64,000 bases of DNA from Syngnathus acus (GCF_901709675.1 NC_051088.1:25581193-25645192); one strand, 5' to 3'; shown: positions 1-8,745, numbered from the stretch's first letter. Numbers and translations: made by a program. Notes: generated by a model from the letters alone, not told the origin.

Positions 1-13
1 CAATTCCTTCACC
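1..13 (-). CDS. camta1: CAMTA1 exon 20: start of terminal coding exon (cut by window edge)
   Basis: A pyrimidine-rich tract and gtgtcgcag acceptor are followed by GGTGAAGGAATTG to the window edge. This completes an Arg codon and encodes Val-Lys-Glu-Leu, equivalent to the family's RVKELKK after the last IQ helix. The remaining C-terminal residues, stop codon and 3'UTR lie outside the window. The call rests on 13 coding bases, a good acceptor and correct phase. Confidence 0.83.
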
Positions 14-911
14 CTGCGACACACACAAACAGAAAGCGAGAGAGAGAGAGGCCGTGAACGTTGGAAGTCCCCGCACGACGTCGATGGCGGCAGCGTTGCG
101 AAAGGAAGCGCTCGTCATCACGACGCCAAATCACAGCCGACGCAAAAAGGCAACCGCTCAACCCATTGGAGAACACCATGAGATGGATGATCTCCTCACC
201 TGCTACACGACACCAACTTTTTATGTGCACACTGCAATCAATCTCAGTCCTCTGTCGCCATTCCAATGTAAGGAATTGCAATTGAAATGCTCGGGCCTCC
301 TCCCCCAAAAACAAACAATCATTTTGGAAAAGAAAAGAAAAGAGCACCCATCCACGCTACAATCCTTTTCTTTGCATGCATGTTCATTTGGACACGGTTG
401 GAAGTGGGAGCATCCGTACATTACAGACAGCCACAAAGAAAAATGTCTTCACCACTGACTCGCCAATCTTCATTGGGACTGACATTCATGTGCTACTCGC
501 CGGAGGTAAGAATCCATCATTCCTGCTCTCCCAGTGGGGACAGGAAACTTTTTGTTGTTGTTCCCCACTTCTGCCATTCATGCTTTTTCCGACAGTTTCA
601 ACTTGAAAGAGTTACGACGCTGTCAAGTGGCACGAAACAAGACAAACGTTTGGCCAGCCAGTAGAGAGAGACAACTTGGCCTCCAGCATGCAGCCTTCAG
701 GCCAACACTTGACATGCAGCAGAGTAAGACAAAAAAAAAAAAAAAAAGGCAACATTACCCTGACTGAAATTGAACCAAGATCTAAGGAGAGAAAGACAGG
801 TCAAGGGAAAAAGGCCCGTGGCACCGTTTGTGTTAGTTGGCTCTGCTTTGGAGCGCTTCAATTCACCCGTGGCTCCGCAAGGCAGCCCTCATGCAAGCAG
901 GCAGCAAGCGA

Positions 912-1024
912 GAAGGAAGGAAGGAAGGAAGGAAGGAAGGAAGGAAGGAAGGAAGGAAGGAAAGAAGGAAGGAAGGAAGGAAGGAAGGAAGGAAGGAAGG
1001 AAGGAAGGAAGGATGGATGGATGG
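912..1024. repeat. (GGAA)n microsatellite ending in (GGAT)n
   Basis: About 26 GGAA units with one AAAG interruption, running into four GGAT units. Arrays of GGAA are binding substrates for ETS-family factors in other systems; nothing here shows such a role. Confidence 0.97.
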
Positions 1025-1230
1025 AGGAGCAAGTGGCTGGGAAAAGAGGCAGCGGAGGGGCTGAGAGAGAGAAAGAAAGGGAGAGCCACCAACTGAGTTG
1101 CTGAGGCAGCACTCACCCGCTTGAACAGTCTACGGTCCATCAAGGGGCTTGCTTGGCGTAAACAGCAAAACACCACACCACACAGCTAGGTTAGCACACA
1201 GCAGCGAGCGAGCACACAATTACAGAAAGA

Positions 1231-1279
1231 GAGGAGAGGGAGGGAGGGAGGGAGGGGCGGGGGAGGGAGGGAGGGAGGG
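1231..1279. repeat. (GGGA)n purine tract
   Basis: Imperfect GGGA units in a purine-rich block within intron 19. Confidence 0.9.
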
Positions 1280-1422
1280 ACGCTGAAGCTTCCAACCCCA
1301 TCTGACCCAAACAACACACAGTCAATCAAGGAAAAGGTCAAATGCGGGAGGTGATGAATCCGTCCAATGGATTTGAGGCACCCAGCGCCGCCGCAAAAGG
1401 CTTCTGGAATTCGGGGGGCTAC

Positions 1423-1503
1423 CTGTGGCGGCAGCGGCAGCGGCGCAGAAACCTCATGATCTTCCTGGCCGCTTGATCCTGCCTCTTGGTGAGCACACTC
1501 CCC
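1423..1503 (-). CDS. camta1: CAMTA1 exon 19: last IQ-like calmodulin-binding helix
   Basis: This 81-nt exon completes Arg1661 and encodes GSVLTKRQDQAARKIMRFLR then RCRCRH plus two bases of Arg (residues 1662-1687). It matches the CAMTA motif LTKKQDQAARKIMRFLRRCRHR, but with two extra residues (Arg-Cys duplicated, a 6-nt TGCCGC step). The acceptor is ctttcctgcag|G and the donor CGCCACAG|gtagcc. The exon is too short to stand out as an open reading frame on its own. Confidence 0.92.
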
Positions 1504-2086
1504 CTGCAGGAAAGCAACCCGAGTGGGGAATAGCTCACCACCAAAGTCAGACAATGATGACCCACCAAGGGGGGGGGGGGGGGGGTGTTGTCTCGAAGCT
1601 CACCTCAAAGGAAGCTCTTACGTTATCGACTAAAGTTGCTTTTTTTCCCCCACACATTACGTTTACATTGTCAATGTCACAAGCACAAAGATGTATTTTG
1701 TGTCAAAAGCCCTAACCTTACACGTTGATAAGCTAGGCAAGCAGACCTCAAAAGAAAAAAAAAAGGTTGACCATCATTTCGGAGCTTTGAAGTGGCAACC
1801 CTTCGGAAAAGACTGAACCTGATGGCGGTGCTTCTGGTTCTGGTTGGTGATTGGAGCCCGTTTCAACATTGAAGGCCAAAAGGCACTTTGACTCGGATGC
1901 TTCAACGTTACGGCGCAAAGGCGCATCCTTCCTTTCGGCAAATAGCGCGACTTGGGTGGGGAACGGACCGGGATTTTTACGGGAAGGAGCGTTACAGAAG
2001 GCGCCATCTTTGCGCTGGAATTGAGCGCCGCTGTGCTCGTTAACGCTACCCACACCCGTCGAGACAGACAAAAGGCAGTGTCGCAC
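1504..2086 (-). other. Intron 18 of camta1
   Basis: This 583-bp intron includes a run of about 17 G at 1570-1586. In the transcript sense the frame of exon 18 stays open for about 104 codons into the intron, to a stop near 1774. If the intron were retained, the protein would end with an unrelated tail and lose the last IQ helix. Confidence 0.85.
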
Positions 2087-2289
2087 CTCAATTTGCGGCG
2101 CCGCCCCCCCCGGGCAGCGGGCCCTCGGCGCTGGGCCGGGAGCCTGCCAAACTCCTTGTAGCTGCGGTAGCCTCGCTGAATGAGCACGGCGGCCCTTCTG
2201 CTCCGCTGGAACTTCTTCTGCTGGCGGTAGCCGCGGAATCGACTCTGGATCAGGATGGCGGCCTGCGTCATCTTCTTATAAAGTGCGTA
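2087..2289 (-). CDS. camta1: CAMTA1 exon 18: IQ motifs 3 and 4 and basic tail
   Basis: This 203-nt exon encodes fragment residues 1594-1660: YALYKKMTQAAILIQSRFRG, then YRQQKKFQRSRRAAVLIQRG and YRSYKEFGRLPAQRRG followed by a Pro/Ala/Gly/Arg-rich stretch ending RRRKL, plus two bases of Arg. Two clear IQ motifs (AAILIQSRFRGY and AAVLIQRGYRSY) are present. After them the family's TAVIVQQKLR-like helix is replaced by a degenerate Arg/Gly run of similar length. The acceptor is gctttgcag|TAC. The donor AATTGAG|gtgcga is chosen because it leaves phase 2 and joins exon 19. Confidence 0.9.
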
Positions 2290-2391
2290 CTGCAAAGCAC
2301 AAGAGGACGACGGGTCGGGTCGGGTCGGGTCACGCCGCACCGCACCGCACCGCGCCGACTGCTCGCGGCCGGCTCTCGTCCACGACTTTAC
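2290..2391 (-). other. Intron 17 of camta1: 102 bp, frame-preserving, stop-free
   Basis: This intron, between the microexon and exon 18, is 34 codons long and has no stop in the reading frame. It includes GGGTC and CACCG short repeats (2309-2356). Retention would insert 34 residues between IQ motifs without a frameshift. Confidence 0.88.
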
Positions 2392-2412
2392 CTTCAAGGC
2401 TATCCACGTAAG
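2392..2412 (-). CDS. camta1: CAMTA1 exon 17: 21-nt microexon LTWIALK
   Basis: This microexon of exactly seven codons encodes LTWIALK (fragment residues 1587-1593), which sits between KYKQ and YALYKKM in vertebrate CAMTA1. The acceptor is tttccgcaag|CTT, an AAG acceptor preceded by a T-rich tract; the donor is TTGAAG|gtaaag. It is phase 0-0 and so can be included or skipped without frameshift, changing the spacing between IQ motifs. The peptide match and two correct splice sites make the call firm despite its size. Confidence 0.93.
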
Positions 2413-2661
2413 CTTGCGGAAAACAAGAAATAGATAGGCAGCGTTAACTGGGCACTGCGGTGACCTCCCAAATGGTTTGAGAGAAAGGGGCAAACAAGTG
2501 CAGCGGAACCCACGGCCCACTTTGCCAATGCCCAAATGGATTCGGCGCAGTCGCTCGGCTTTGGCGCCGCCGATGCATTCCCGTCGTTTCGGTTCAGTTT
2601 TGGCCGGCTCGCTCGAGGAAGCCCGGGTTCCGCTGCAGAGTCAATCCGAGTCTCCGCCTAC

Positions 2662-2733
2662 CTGCTTGTATTTGTCGTAACAACGCCGAATTACGGCAGC
2701 GGCGACTTCCTGTTGTTCCCCAAGCGGCCGCCC
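2662..2733 (-). CDS. camta1: CAMTA1 exon 16: IQ motif 2
   Basis: This 72-nt, phase 0-0 exon encodes GRPLGEQQEVAAAVIRRCYD then KYKQ (fragment residues 1563-1586). It is an IQ-type helix whose central Gln is Arg (VIRRCY where mammals have VIQRCY). IQ motifs bind calmodulin or calmodulin-like light chains without needing calcium. The acceptor is ctccgacag|GGG and the donor AAGCAG|gtaggc. Since it is symmetric it can be skipped without a frameshift. Confidence 0.95.
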
Positions 2734-3205
2734 CTGTCGGAGAGTAGAGCGGCACGGGTCAGAGGTCGAATCCCACCTTAGGAACGAGCGGCTCCGTCCG
2801 GCCTCCCGGTGTCTTGGAGCCCGCGTCCGGAGACGAAGGCCGACGCTCGCTCTCCAACTTGCCAAAACGTCCTCCCTGGGATTAGCTGGGAGCTAAGAAA
2901 GGCGCCGTAGAGGACAAAGGACAGCAAGCGCTCGCTCGGAGGAAAGGCTTAGCAAAGTGGTAAGGAAGTGAAGAGGAGGGGAGGGGGGCCGGGTGGGGGG
3001 GTAGCTGAAAACAAGCGTCAACGGGCTCCATTCGCCAAACAGCAGAGAAAGCGGGGCCGGACAATGCCATACAACATGCTCTGCTCAGGCCGCTTTCCCA
3101 TGCCGACATCCCTCGGACGTTGTTGTCACGTGGTCGACAGCAAAGCGAGCCGCGTGAAAACCCCAAGCTAAGCCATCAATGTCTCCAGGGGGGAGGGGCC
3201 TATAC
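2734..3205 (-). other. Intron 15 of camta1
   Basis: This 472-bp intron is GC-rich. I see only G-rich low-complexity sequence around 2970-3001 and no other feature. Confidence 0.85.
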
Positions 3206-3446
3206 CTTGTACTTGCGGAAGGCGGTCTGAACCAGACGGGCGGCCCGGTACAGCTCTCTTTGCTCCGGGTCGGATAGAGTCAGCTGGGCCAGGTCTCGCT
3301 CCACTTTGCTATTGGAGGTGCTGACAAAGCGGCTCCAGTCCGCCGGCGACGCAAGCGCCGGCCTCTCCGAGGGCCCCTCCCCCGGCTGGGAGGCCCCGGG
3401 ACTCGGGCTGGGCTCGGACGGTGGCGGATCGCTGTACGCGGCGGAC
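3206..3446 (-). CDS. camta1: CAMTA1 exon 15: linker and first IQ-like motif
   Basis: This 241-nt exon completes Arg1482 and encodes residues 1483-1562. A variable Pro/Ser part (SAAYSDPPPSEPSPSPGASQ) is followed by the conserved LASPADWSRFVSTSNSKVER, LAQLTLSDPEQRELYRAARL and VQTAFRKYK. The last piece is the first IQ-like calmodulin-binding helix. The borders are tctccgcag|G and TACAAG|gtatag, ending at phase 0. Confidence 0.95.
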
Positions 3447-3732
3447 CTGCGGAGAGAAGGCCGCTTTGACGCCTCCGGCACTTGTTGGAAGCTTCATGTC
3501 CATGATTTCTCAGCGGTCCGCAATCGTTCCACAAGGTGGAAATGGGAGGGAGGGATATCTTTGTTGCTAGCGAGCTTTGCAAAGGCCGACACCCTAGGAA
3601 ATCACCATGTCCCATTGCCACTAGCCGCAAAGTGAGCGAGCGAGCGACTTTTTAGAGCAGAGCCAGCCGCGCGACGAGAGCGGACAGGCCCGAATGCAAG
3701 AAGACTCCCTCCCTCCCTCCCTCCCACCGTAC

Positions 3733-3911
3733 CGTAAGTGTAAGACGCTGGGCAGCTGCTCGACATCTCCCAAGTAGTTGGCCAGCCAGTTCATGGTGTT
3801 GTTCACCCCCGCCGTGTCGACCGGCAAAGCGTCAGCGGAGGACAAATGCTCCCTCTTGATCCTCTCCGGCGTGGCCTGGATGATCTGCTCGGCCAGAGTC
3901 ATCATGTTTGC
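3733..3911 (-). CDS. camta1: CAMTA1 exon 14: conserved helix before IQ region
   Basis: This 179-nt exon encodes fragment residues 1423-1481, ANMMTLAEQIIQATPERIKR, then EHLSSADALPVDTAGVNNTM, NWLANYLGDVEQLPSVLHL, plus two bases of Arg. The MMTLAE-IIxATPxRIK block is diagnostic of CAMTA1. The acceptor is caaaacag|GCAAAC. The donor TTACG|gtacgg is non-consensus, but it is fixed by phase and by the joined sequence Leu-Arg-Ser-Ala-Ala-Tyr. Confidence 0.93.
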
Positions 3912-4059
3912 CTGTTTTGTCGGGACAAAGGCGGACGGACAGCTGAGAAAAGTGTCGTGAAGTGCTTTTGCTCGCATGAGATGAATGGCGCCTTTGGAAA
4001 AGAAACCAGAGCAAAACCAAAACCAGCTGCATCCATTCAACGGAAGTCGTGGCTCTCAC

Positions 4060-4544
4060 CTGCAGGTCGTCCATCTGTGCCAGATAGTCGCCACGGTCCG
4101 GCTCCTCCCGATAGCACGGCATTTGGGCGTCGGCCGCCGCCGCCACGGCCAGCTGCTCCCGCCGGCGGCGTAAGCAGCCAAGCGGTCGGCGTAAGCAGCC
4201 AAGCGGTCGGTCCTCGCCCAAAGCGCCGCTTCCGCCCGGCCCGAGGCCTCTCCTCCCCACGTCGCCGCCGGCGTCCCTGCTGCTCCATCCGGCCGTCCCC
4301 GCGCCCAGGCTGTCCGAGGGCCGGCTGTCCGAGGGCCGGCTGTCCGAGGGCCGGCTCTCGGGGCTGGCGTCGGACGGCCGCCGTTGCCGCCGCCGCTCCA
4401 GGCTAAGAGGAACAGACGCGGCCTTGTCGGGCCGTGTCTGAAACTGCTGTGGGTTGGGTTTATGCTTTTTGGCCGCTGGGAGGAGCTCCCTTTGGCCCTC
4501 GCTGCTGTAGTAGCTGGAAGGCTCTGACCTGGGCCTCCTCAGGT
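4060..4544 (-). CDS. camta1: CAMTA1 exon 13: Ser/Pro/Arg-rich linker
   Basis: This 485-nt exon encodes the completed Asp and fragment residues 1262-1422. It begins LRRPRSEPSSYYSSEGQREL and includes AAKKHKPNPQQFQTRPDKA, both conserved in CAMTA1, and ends ...DYLAQMDDLQ, equivalent to the mammalian PMDDIQ. The middle is lineage-specific and GC-rich. It has a PSDSR motif in three tandem 15-nt copies (about 4317-4362) and a tandem 19-21-nt duplication giving RPLGCLR twice (about 4170-4211). The borders are ttttgcag|AC and CTGCAG|gtgag. The basic AKKHKPN stretch may add nuclear-localisation signal. Confidence 0.92.
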
Positions 4545-4673
4545 CTGCAAAACACACACCGTGTTAACGTTAGCTGCAGCGACGCACAGGAAAGGACGAG
4601 CCGCCACCGTGGCCGGCGCGAGTGGACGTGGATGCGGATGGGGTTCAGCATGCGTACATGGTTGTGGCAGCAC

Positions 4674-4950
4674 CTGCTCTTTTGTCACTGGGCCAGCCGA
4701 GCATCCGGCCGTCGGCGGTGTCGGGCGCCGGCGAGTAAGACATGCGAGCGGCGGGGGTTAGCGGAGCCGCCGCCGGCCGCTGCTCCCCCCGCTGCAGTTG
4801 CTCCAGACATTCCGCCAACTTGGTATGGCCTCGAGAGCGGGCGATGGAAAGAGGCAGGCGGCCCAGAGAATCGGGAATGGCCAGGGCCCGCCTGTCCCAC
4901 TTATACAGGACGGCGGCTGCCTCCAGGTGCCCCAGCGCACACGCCCACAT
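4674..4950 (-). CDS. camta1: CAMTA1 exon 12: ankyrin repeats, part 3, and linker
   Basis: This 277-nt exon encodes fragment residues 1169-1260. It starts MWACALGHLEAAAVLYKWDR, continues with LGRLPLSIARSRGHTKLAEC and LEQLQRGEQ, and ends in a diverged Ala/Pro/Ser linker (...GRMLGWPSDKRA). The first two thirds are ankyrin repeats. The linker is shorter and more divergent than the mammalian one. The acceptor is tgtgctccag|ATG. I chose the donor GAGCAG|gtgctg because it leaves phase 1 and joins exon 13 as Asp-Leu-Arg-Arg-Pro-Arg-Ser-Glu-Pro. A GT 17 bases downstream (CCAT|gtacgc) gives the wrong phase. Confidence 0.9.
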
Positions 4951-5057
4951 CTGGAGCACAAAAGAGAAGCAAAGGAGAGGAGACGTGGGAGGGAGGGGCT
5001 GAATCCCGAGCTCAAGCGTTGCGCACGCAATCACCTCCGAGGTGCTCGCTTGCTTAC

Positions 5058-5136
5058 CAGAGGCGTGCAGGAGAAGTGGTCCACATTGAGAGGGTCCACT
5101 TCTAACTCCAGATCGATGCTATCGGCATGTTTGGTG
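5058..5136 (-). CDS. camta1: CAMTA1 exon 11: ankyrin repeats, part 2
   Basis: This 79-nt exon completes Arg1142 and encodes TKHADSIDLELEVDPLNVDH then FSCTPL (fragment residues 1143-1168). It is the acidic insert and start of the second ankyrin unit, near-identical to CAMTA1 of other vertebrates. The acceptor is cttcaatgcag|C and the donor CCTCTG|gtaagc, phase 0. Flanking introns are only 95 and 107 bp. Confidence 0.96.
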
Positions 5137-5231
5137 CTGCATTGAAGAGCACGAGGACAAAATGAATTGACGACGTGCCAGCCAGAGCGAGCGGAGCCGA
5201 TCGGAGCGGGCCGGCAGCGTACGGGTCCCAC

Positions 5232-5410
5232 CGCCACTTGATGAGCGTCCGGATGAGGGCGGCGTAGCCCTGGCCGGCAGCCAGGTGAAGGAGCGTCATG
5301 CCTCGGAAAGTCTCGGAGTGCATTAAATGTTTGGACTTGGCCCAACAAGCTCTGCTCATCATCTTCTCACAAACCACCACCACGCGGCTCTCGAAGGAGC
5401 CGGCGGCACC
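5232..5410 (-). CDS. camta1: CAMTA1 exon 10: ankyrin repeats, part 1
   Basis: This 179-nt exon encodes fragment residues 1083-1141, GAAGSFESRVVVVCEKMMSR, then ACWAKSKHLMHSETFRGMTL, LHLAAGQGYAALIRTLIKW, plus two bases of Arg. The TLLHLAAGQGY motif is a canonical ankyrin helix-turn-helix signature. Ankyrin repeats mediate protein-protein contacts in CAMTA proteins. The acceptor is cccatcgcag|GGT. The donor AAGTGGCG|gtggga is weak but is the only one that joins exon 11 in frame (Arg-Thr-Lys-His-Ala-Asp). Confidence 0.95.
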
Positions 5411-5684
5411 CTGCGATGGGAAGAGAGAGTCTTCACGTTGCGTTTCCGCCGACACGGCAGCGGTTCCATCTATTGTGTTCCTAGCGCACGATTCTTTGCC
5501 GAGGACGTCCATCACTAGCTAGGAATCAGACGATGATATAGCGAGCGGGGGAGCCATCTTCCCATTGTAGTGGGGCGAGCGCACTGAAGTGGACCGTCCT
5601 TACAGAACAGGTCAAGAGCGCTTTGGCGCAAGTGGATGTGTGCATTCTGTGCTGTGCCAGTAGCTGGCCTGAGCGGCTGTTTAC

Positions 5685-5818
5685 CTGCGCCTGGCTGCTG
5701 CTGTCTCCTGCGCCTGCCATTGCTCCGGCACTCCCCCGCTGCTGGTGGCTGGCCATCTCCGCCATCCTCCTCTCCATCTGCTCCAAGCGCTCCAGGATAG
5801 ACATTCGGAACTGGTTAT
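5685..5818 (-). CDS. camta1: CAMTA1 exon 9: coiled-coil-like helix and Ser/Gly linker
   Basis: This 134-nt exon encodes the completed Asp and 44 residues: NQFRMSILERLEQMERRMAE, then MASHQQRGSAGAMAGAGDSS and SQAQ (fragment residues 1038-1082). The first half is a charged amphipathic helix conserved in CAMTA1. The second half is the variable Gly/Ser/Gln linker before the ankyrin repeats and is shorter than in mammals. The acceptor is tgtggccag|AT and the donor GCGCAG|gtaaac. The internal Met is part of the exon, not a translation start. Confidence 0.95.
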
Positions 5819-8380
5819 CTGGCCACAGAGGAGGAACACAATCCGGCCCGCCAGCGTGAAAAGAAACGCAGGCGTCGTAGGCCGACCGGAAGAAGGACGC
5901 GTGCGCACGTGTCGGGGCCGGCCGCCCAAGCCTCGTAACCGTCGAGCCGTAAATGACGAGGTCCCTCTTCTGGCTATCTGACTGAGAAGACCAGCATCAA
6001 TCATGGGCGTGCGTCATCCTGGCCGAGATGCTGCACCCGTGCACGGGTTTCTCCGGCTCCCCAGACAACAAAGGGCCTGCGCAACGCCGAGAGTGCTTCC
6101 GTAGCGCTTGGGTGGCGCCACCCGCACCCTACCCCACCCCACCCCACCCCACCGTCTGTCAAGAGACCTTGTGTCCATTGGAAGGGGGACTGACCTGCCA
6201 GTACCTTGGATGAAAAACAACACTGGCCCTTTCTTCAACCTCCAATTTGAATGTTGACAAGCCAATCAGAGACCAAAGACATGCCTGACAAGGCCACAAT
6301 TATTTGCCGTGCGCTCTTGCACTTGCGCAGCAAACTATGAAGGCAGCAGTTGCCAACAGTTCGAAAAGGGCGAGCTCGCACTTCCGCCGTTACACTTAAA
6401 CCTCTTGAGTGTCGTCTCACTTGTCAAGTGCTCGAGGCAGACTGCATTAGCATTCCTCATTTAGCCACCATGAGGCTGTTTCTGTGGAAACCTGTCGCTG
6501 ACTGGTAACTAGGTGACAGCAGCATGGCTGAGTGTGTGCGTGCGTGCGTGCGTGTGAGAGTGAGAGAGAGTATGGGCTCCCTTCAATTGATGAAGGGGAG
6601 GAGAGCAGGAAAACACGGAAAGACGGTGCTGGGCGGGCGGGCGCACCTGGCTCTGCGTCGCTGTGGTCGGACGGGACGCGAGCTGCCAGGCCTTTGTGCT
6701 TGACAGCTGACTACGTGATTGTGGGCCGACGTTGGGTCCAACAGGCAAACGTGGTGTCAGTGGCTGCTACGTCGCTGTGGCGCCGCGGCGTCGTGAAAGT
6801 ACGTATATATAAGTATGTATATACCAAAGGAAATCTTGCTTGATTTCATATAGTAGTCGTCTCCGGCCAGAAGTGGACGTTTCTATCCAAGTCCAACAGC
6901 GACAACACCAGCGGAGCGGACGGCATGCAACTTCAACTTCTTTTCACGCGGCCTCGCATACGCAACTCGTACACACACTCACGGACACTTACAAACACAC
7001 ACGCACAGTGACGCACTCCCACGTAAAGGCACACACACACACTGCAGTTCTAACCTTCGATCTTATTGTCCATCCATCGGGTAGAATCCAGCCCGAACGT
7101 GGGCTAAGAAAAAACAAACAAACAAAGAAAGAAAAACAAAAAAACACGCCTCTTTTGTTTGTTGGGAGGCGCGGGTGTCAGTCACCGCCACCGGTATCCT
7201 GACCCACGCCAGTCGCGCCGTGGCCGCGTCCTCCCCCCCGCACGCATATTAAAAAAGAAGAAAAAGAAAAGAAAAGATAGGTCAATGTTGATCCCAGACT
7301 CTGAGACAAAGAAAAGCAAAAGCACATCTGTGTGCAGTGCCAGCGCGTGGCAGCTCCTCCAGAGTCAAACAATGGAAGAAGCGAGAGGAGGAGAGCAGCG
7401 CCGGCGCCGCCGCCGCTCGCGACTCCTCTTGCTTTAAGAGCCGCCCCAGTCGGCCGCCGCCGCTCGCTACTCCTCTTGCTCTAAGAGCCCCCCCAGTCGG
7501 CCGCCGCCCCTCGCTACTCCTCTTGCTTTAAGAGCCCCCCCAGTCGGCCGCCGCCGCTCGCTACTCCTCTTGCTCTAAGAGCCCCCCCCAGTCGGCCGCC
7601 AGCTCCCCCGCTCACGGAACGCTCGTGTTCACATACTCCACAATTGCGAGCCTTTGTTTACTGCCTTTCCAGCATTCAAACAGGTTTGTCGTGCGGACGG
7701 TGCCCTCTCCCTCCCTGCCTCGCTCAAGCGCATCATCGCGATAGTTCCAGCAAACACGCCCACCCGCCCAGGCACACACACACTCCCTGGGACCAGGGTC
7801 GAGAAGGGTGGACGCGCAGAATGTTATTGGCGATGCCGGCCGGCTGTGTCCTGCAGGCCCAGGCTGGCTCCCAAGCCACCTGCAATGCTGCAGAGGAAGG
7901 GGGAAACGCGTCCCTTCCCCCACGCTGCATTATGACAAACCGAGGCAGGCTGGCTCTTAGCACGATCACAACATCCAGTGGTCCTCCTTGGCCAAGTTGC
8001 GTGCGCGCACCGCTGCCGACTGAATCCAAAACCATTGGCATCCCACTCCCACTCCCTCCCTCCCTCCCTGGCGGCGGGGCCGTCTGCAATGCAGCTGTCC
8101 CGGGAGCCCGGGCCTCGCCATGTCAAGGCTCTGGCGCCGCAGTCTTGCGTTTGCTCGCAGCCCCACGCGCACACTTTGCTGCATCTCGTCGTCTCCTTTC
8201 CAACTTTGGACAGCAGTTGGCTCAATATGAAAAGGGGCAACATGCGGTGGCGGCGGCGGGCATTATCGACTTCAACAGAAATCTTTTGGACTGGGGACGC
8301 GAGGCACAAGGGAAGGACTGTACACTCCTGTGAAATTTGTTGGAGATTGTTGAAAGAAACAAAGCTTGAGCGAGACTTAC
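5819..8380 (-). other. Intron 8 of camta1
   Basis: This 2.56-kb intron holds a CACCC tract (6128-6150), a TGCG/GAGA block (6536-6572), CA-rich sequence (6960-7042), an A-rich segment (7107-7145), and the 47-bp tandem repeat at 7415-7602. The T-rich/ATAT stretch around 6805-6850 is unremarkable. I see no additional exon. Confidence 0.85.
7415..7602. repeat. 47-bp minisatellite, four copies
   Basis: Copies begin with ACTCCTCTTGC at 7422, 7469, 7516 and 7563, an exact 47-bp period. Each copy contains a CTAAGAG or TTAAGAG core, a C run and GTCGGCCGCCGCC. Differences are single bases and C-run length, so the duplication is recent. Confidence 0.95.
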
Positions 8381-8515
8381 CATCCAACGAGAGCCAGTCG
8401 TGCTGAGAGGAGGGCAGTGAAGGAAGCGCGCGGGCCTTGTACTCAAAAACCACCGAGGTGGAGATGATCTGAGTGCTGACGGCCACCTGCAGCGTCACCA
8501 GCCCTGTGTCGTGAG
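8381..8515 (-). CDS. camta1: CAMTA1 exon 8: TIG/IPT domain, part 2
   Basis: This 135-nt exon encodes fragment residues 993-1037, AHDTGLVTLQVAVSTQIIST, then SVVFEYKARALPSLPSSQHD and WLSLD, plus one base of Asp. It completes the TIG domain, and the strand motif VVFEYKARALP is highly conserved. The acceptor is gtgttcag|CT and the donor TTGGATG|gtaagt. It is separated from exon 7 by a compact 103-bp intron. The AVSTQIISTS segment differs slightly from the human sequence, which is normal for fish. Confidence 0.96.
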
Positions 8516-8618
8516 CTGAACACACGCAGGCAGCCACAAAGACGGACGGACACGCGTTCAGGAGGGTCAGCCTTTCCTTCCGCCATTCGTAGCGGACGTT
8601 TGTCCAATGTGGTCTCAC

Positions 8619-8745
8619 CCGGGCAGTAGCAACGCAGCACTCCCGGTTGGATGAGCGAGGCCGGAACTGCGATCTGGTCGAAGAAGCAGCTGTAGTCGGA
8701 GGCCGCTTCTTGCCACGGTCCCGTGATCAGCACTTTAACGCCACC
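8619..8745 (-). CDS. camta1: CAMTA1 exon 7: TIG/IPT domain, part 1
   Basis: This 127-nt exon encodes fragment residues 951-992, GGVKVLITGPWQEAASDYSC then FFDQIAVPASLIQPGVLRCY and CP, plus one base of an Ala codon. It is the N-terminal half of the TIG (IPT) immunoglobulin-like fold found in CAMTA, NF-kappaB and NFAT proteins, here used for nonspecific DNA contact or dimerisation. The acceptor is unusual, ttggaag|GGT, with a GTT-repeat tract instead of a pyrimidine tract, but frame and homology leave little doubt. The donor is TGCCCGG|gtgag. Confidence 0.94.

Larger units (their letters stand above)
14..1422 (-). other. Intron 19 of camta1
   Basis: This 1409-bp intron separates the last two coding exons. 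It contains a GGAA array (912-1024), a GGGA-rich block (1231-1279) and an A-rich stretch at 729-746. I see no further exon, RNA gene or transposon in it. Confidence 0.88.

Noticed and set aside
2755-2785. tRNA B-box-like sequence GGTCGAATCCCACC
   Set aside because: There is no matching A box or cloverleaf around it. It lies next to the exon 16 acceptor in GC-rich intron.
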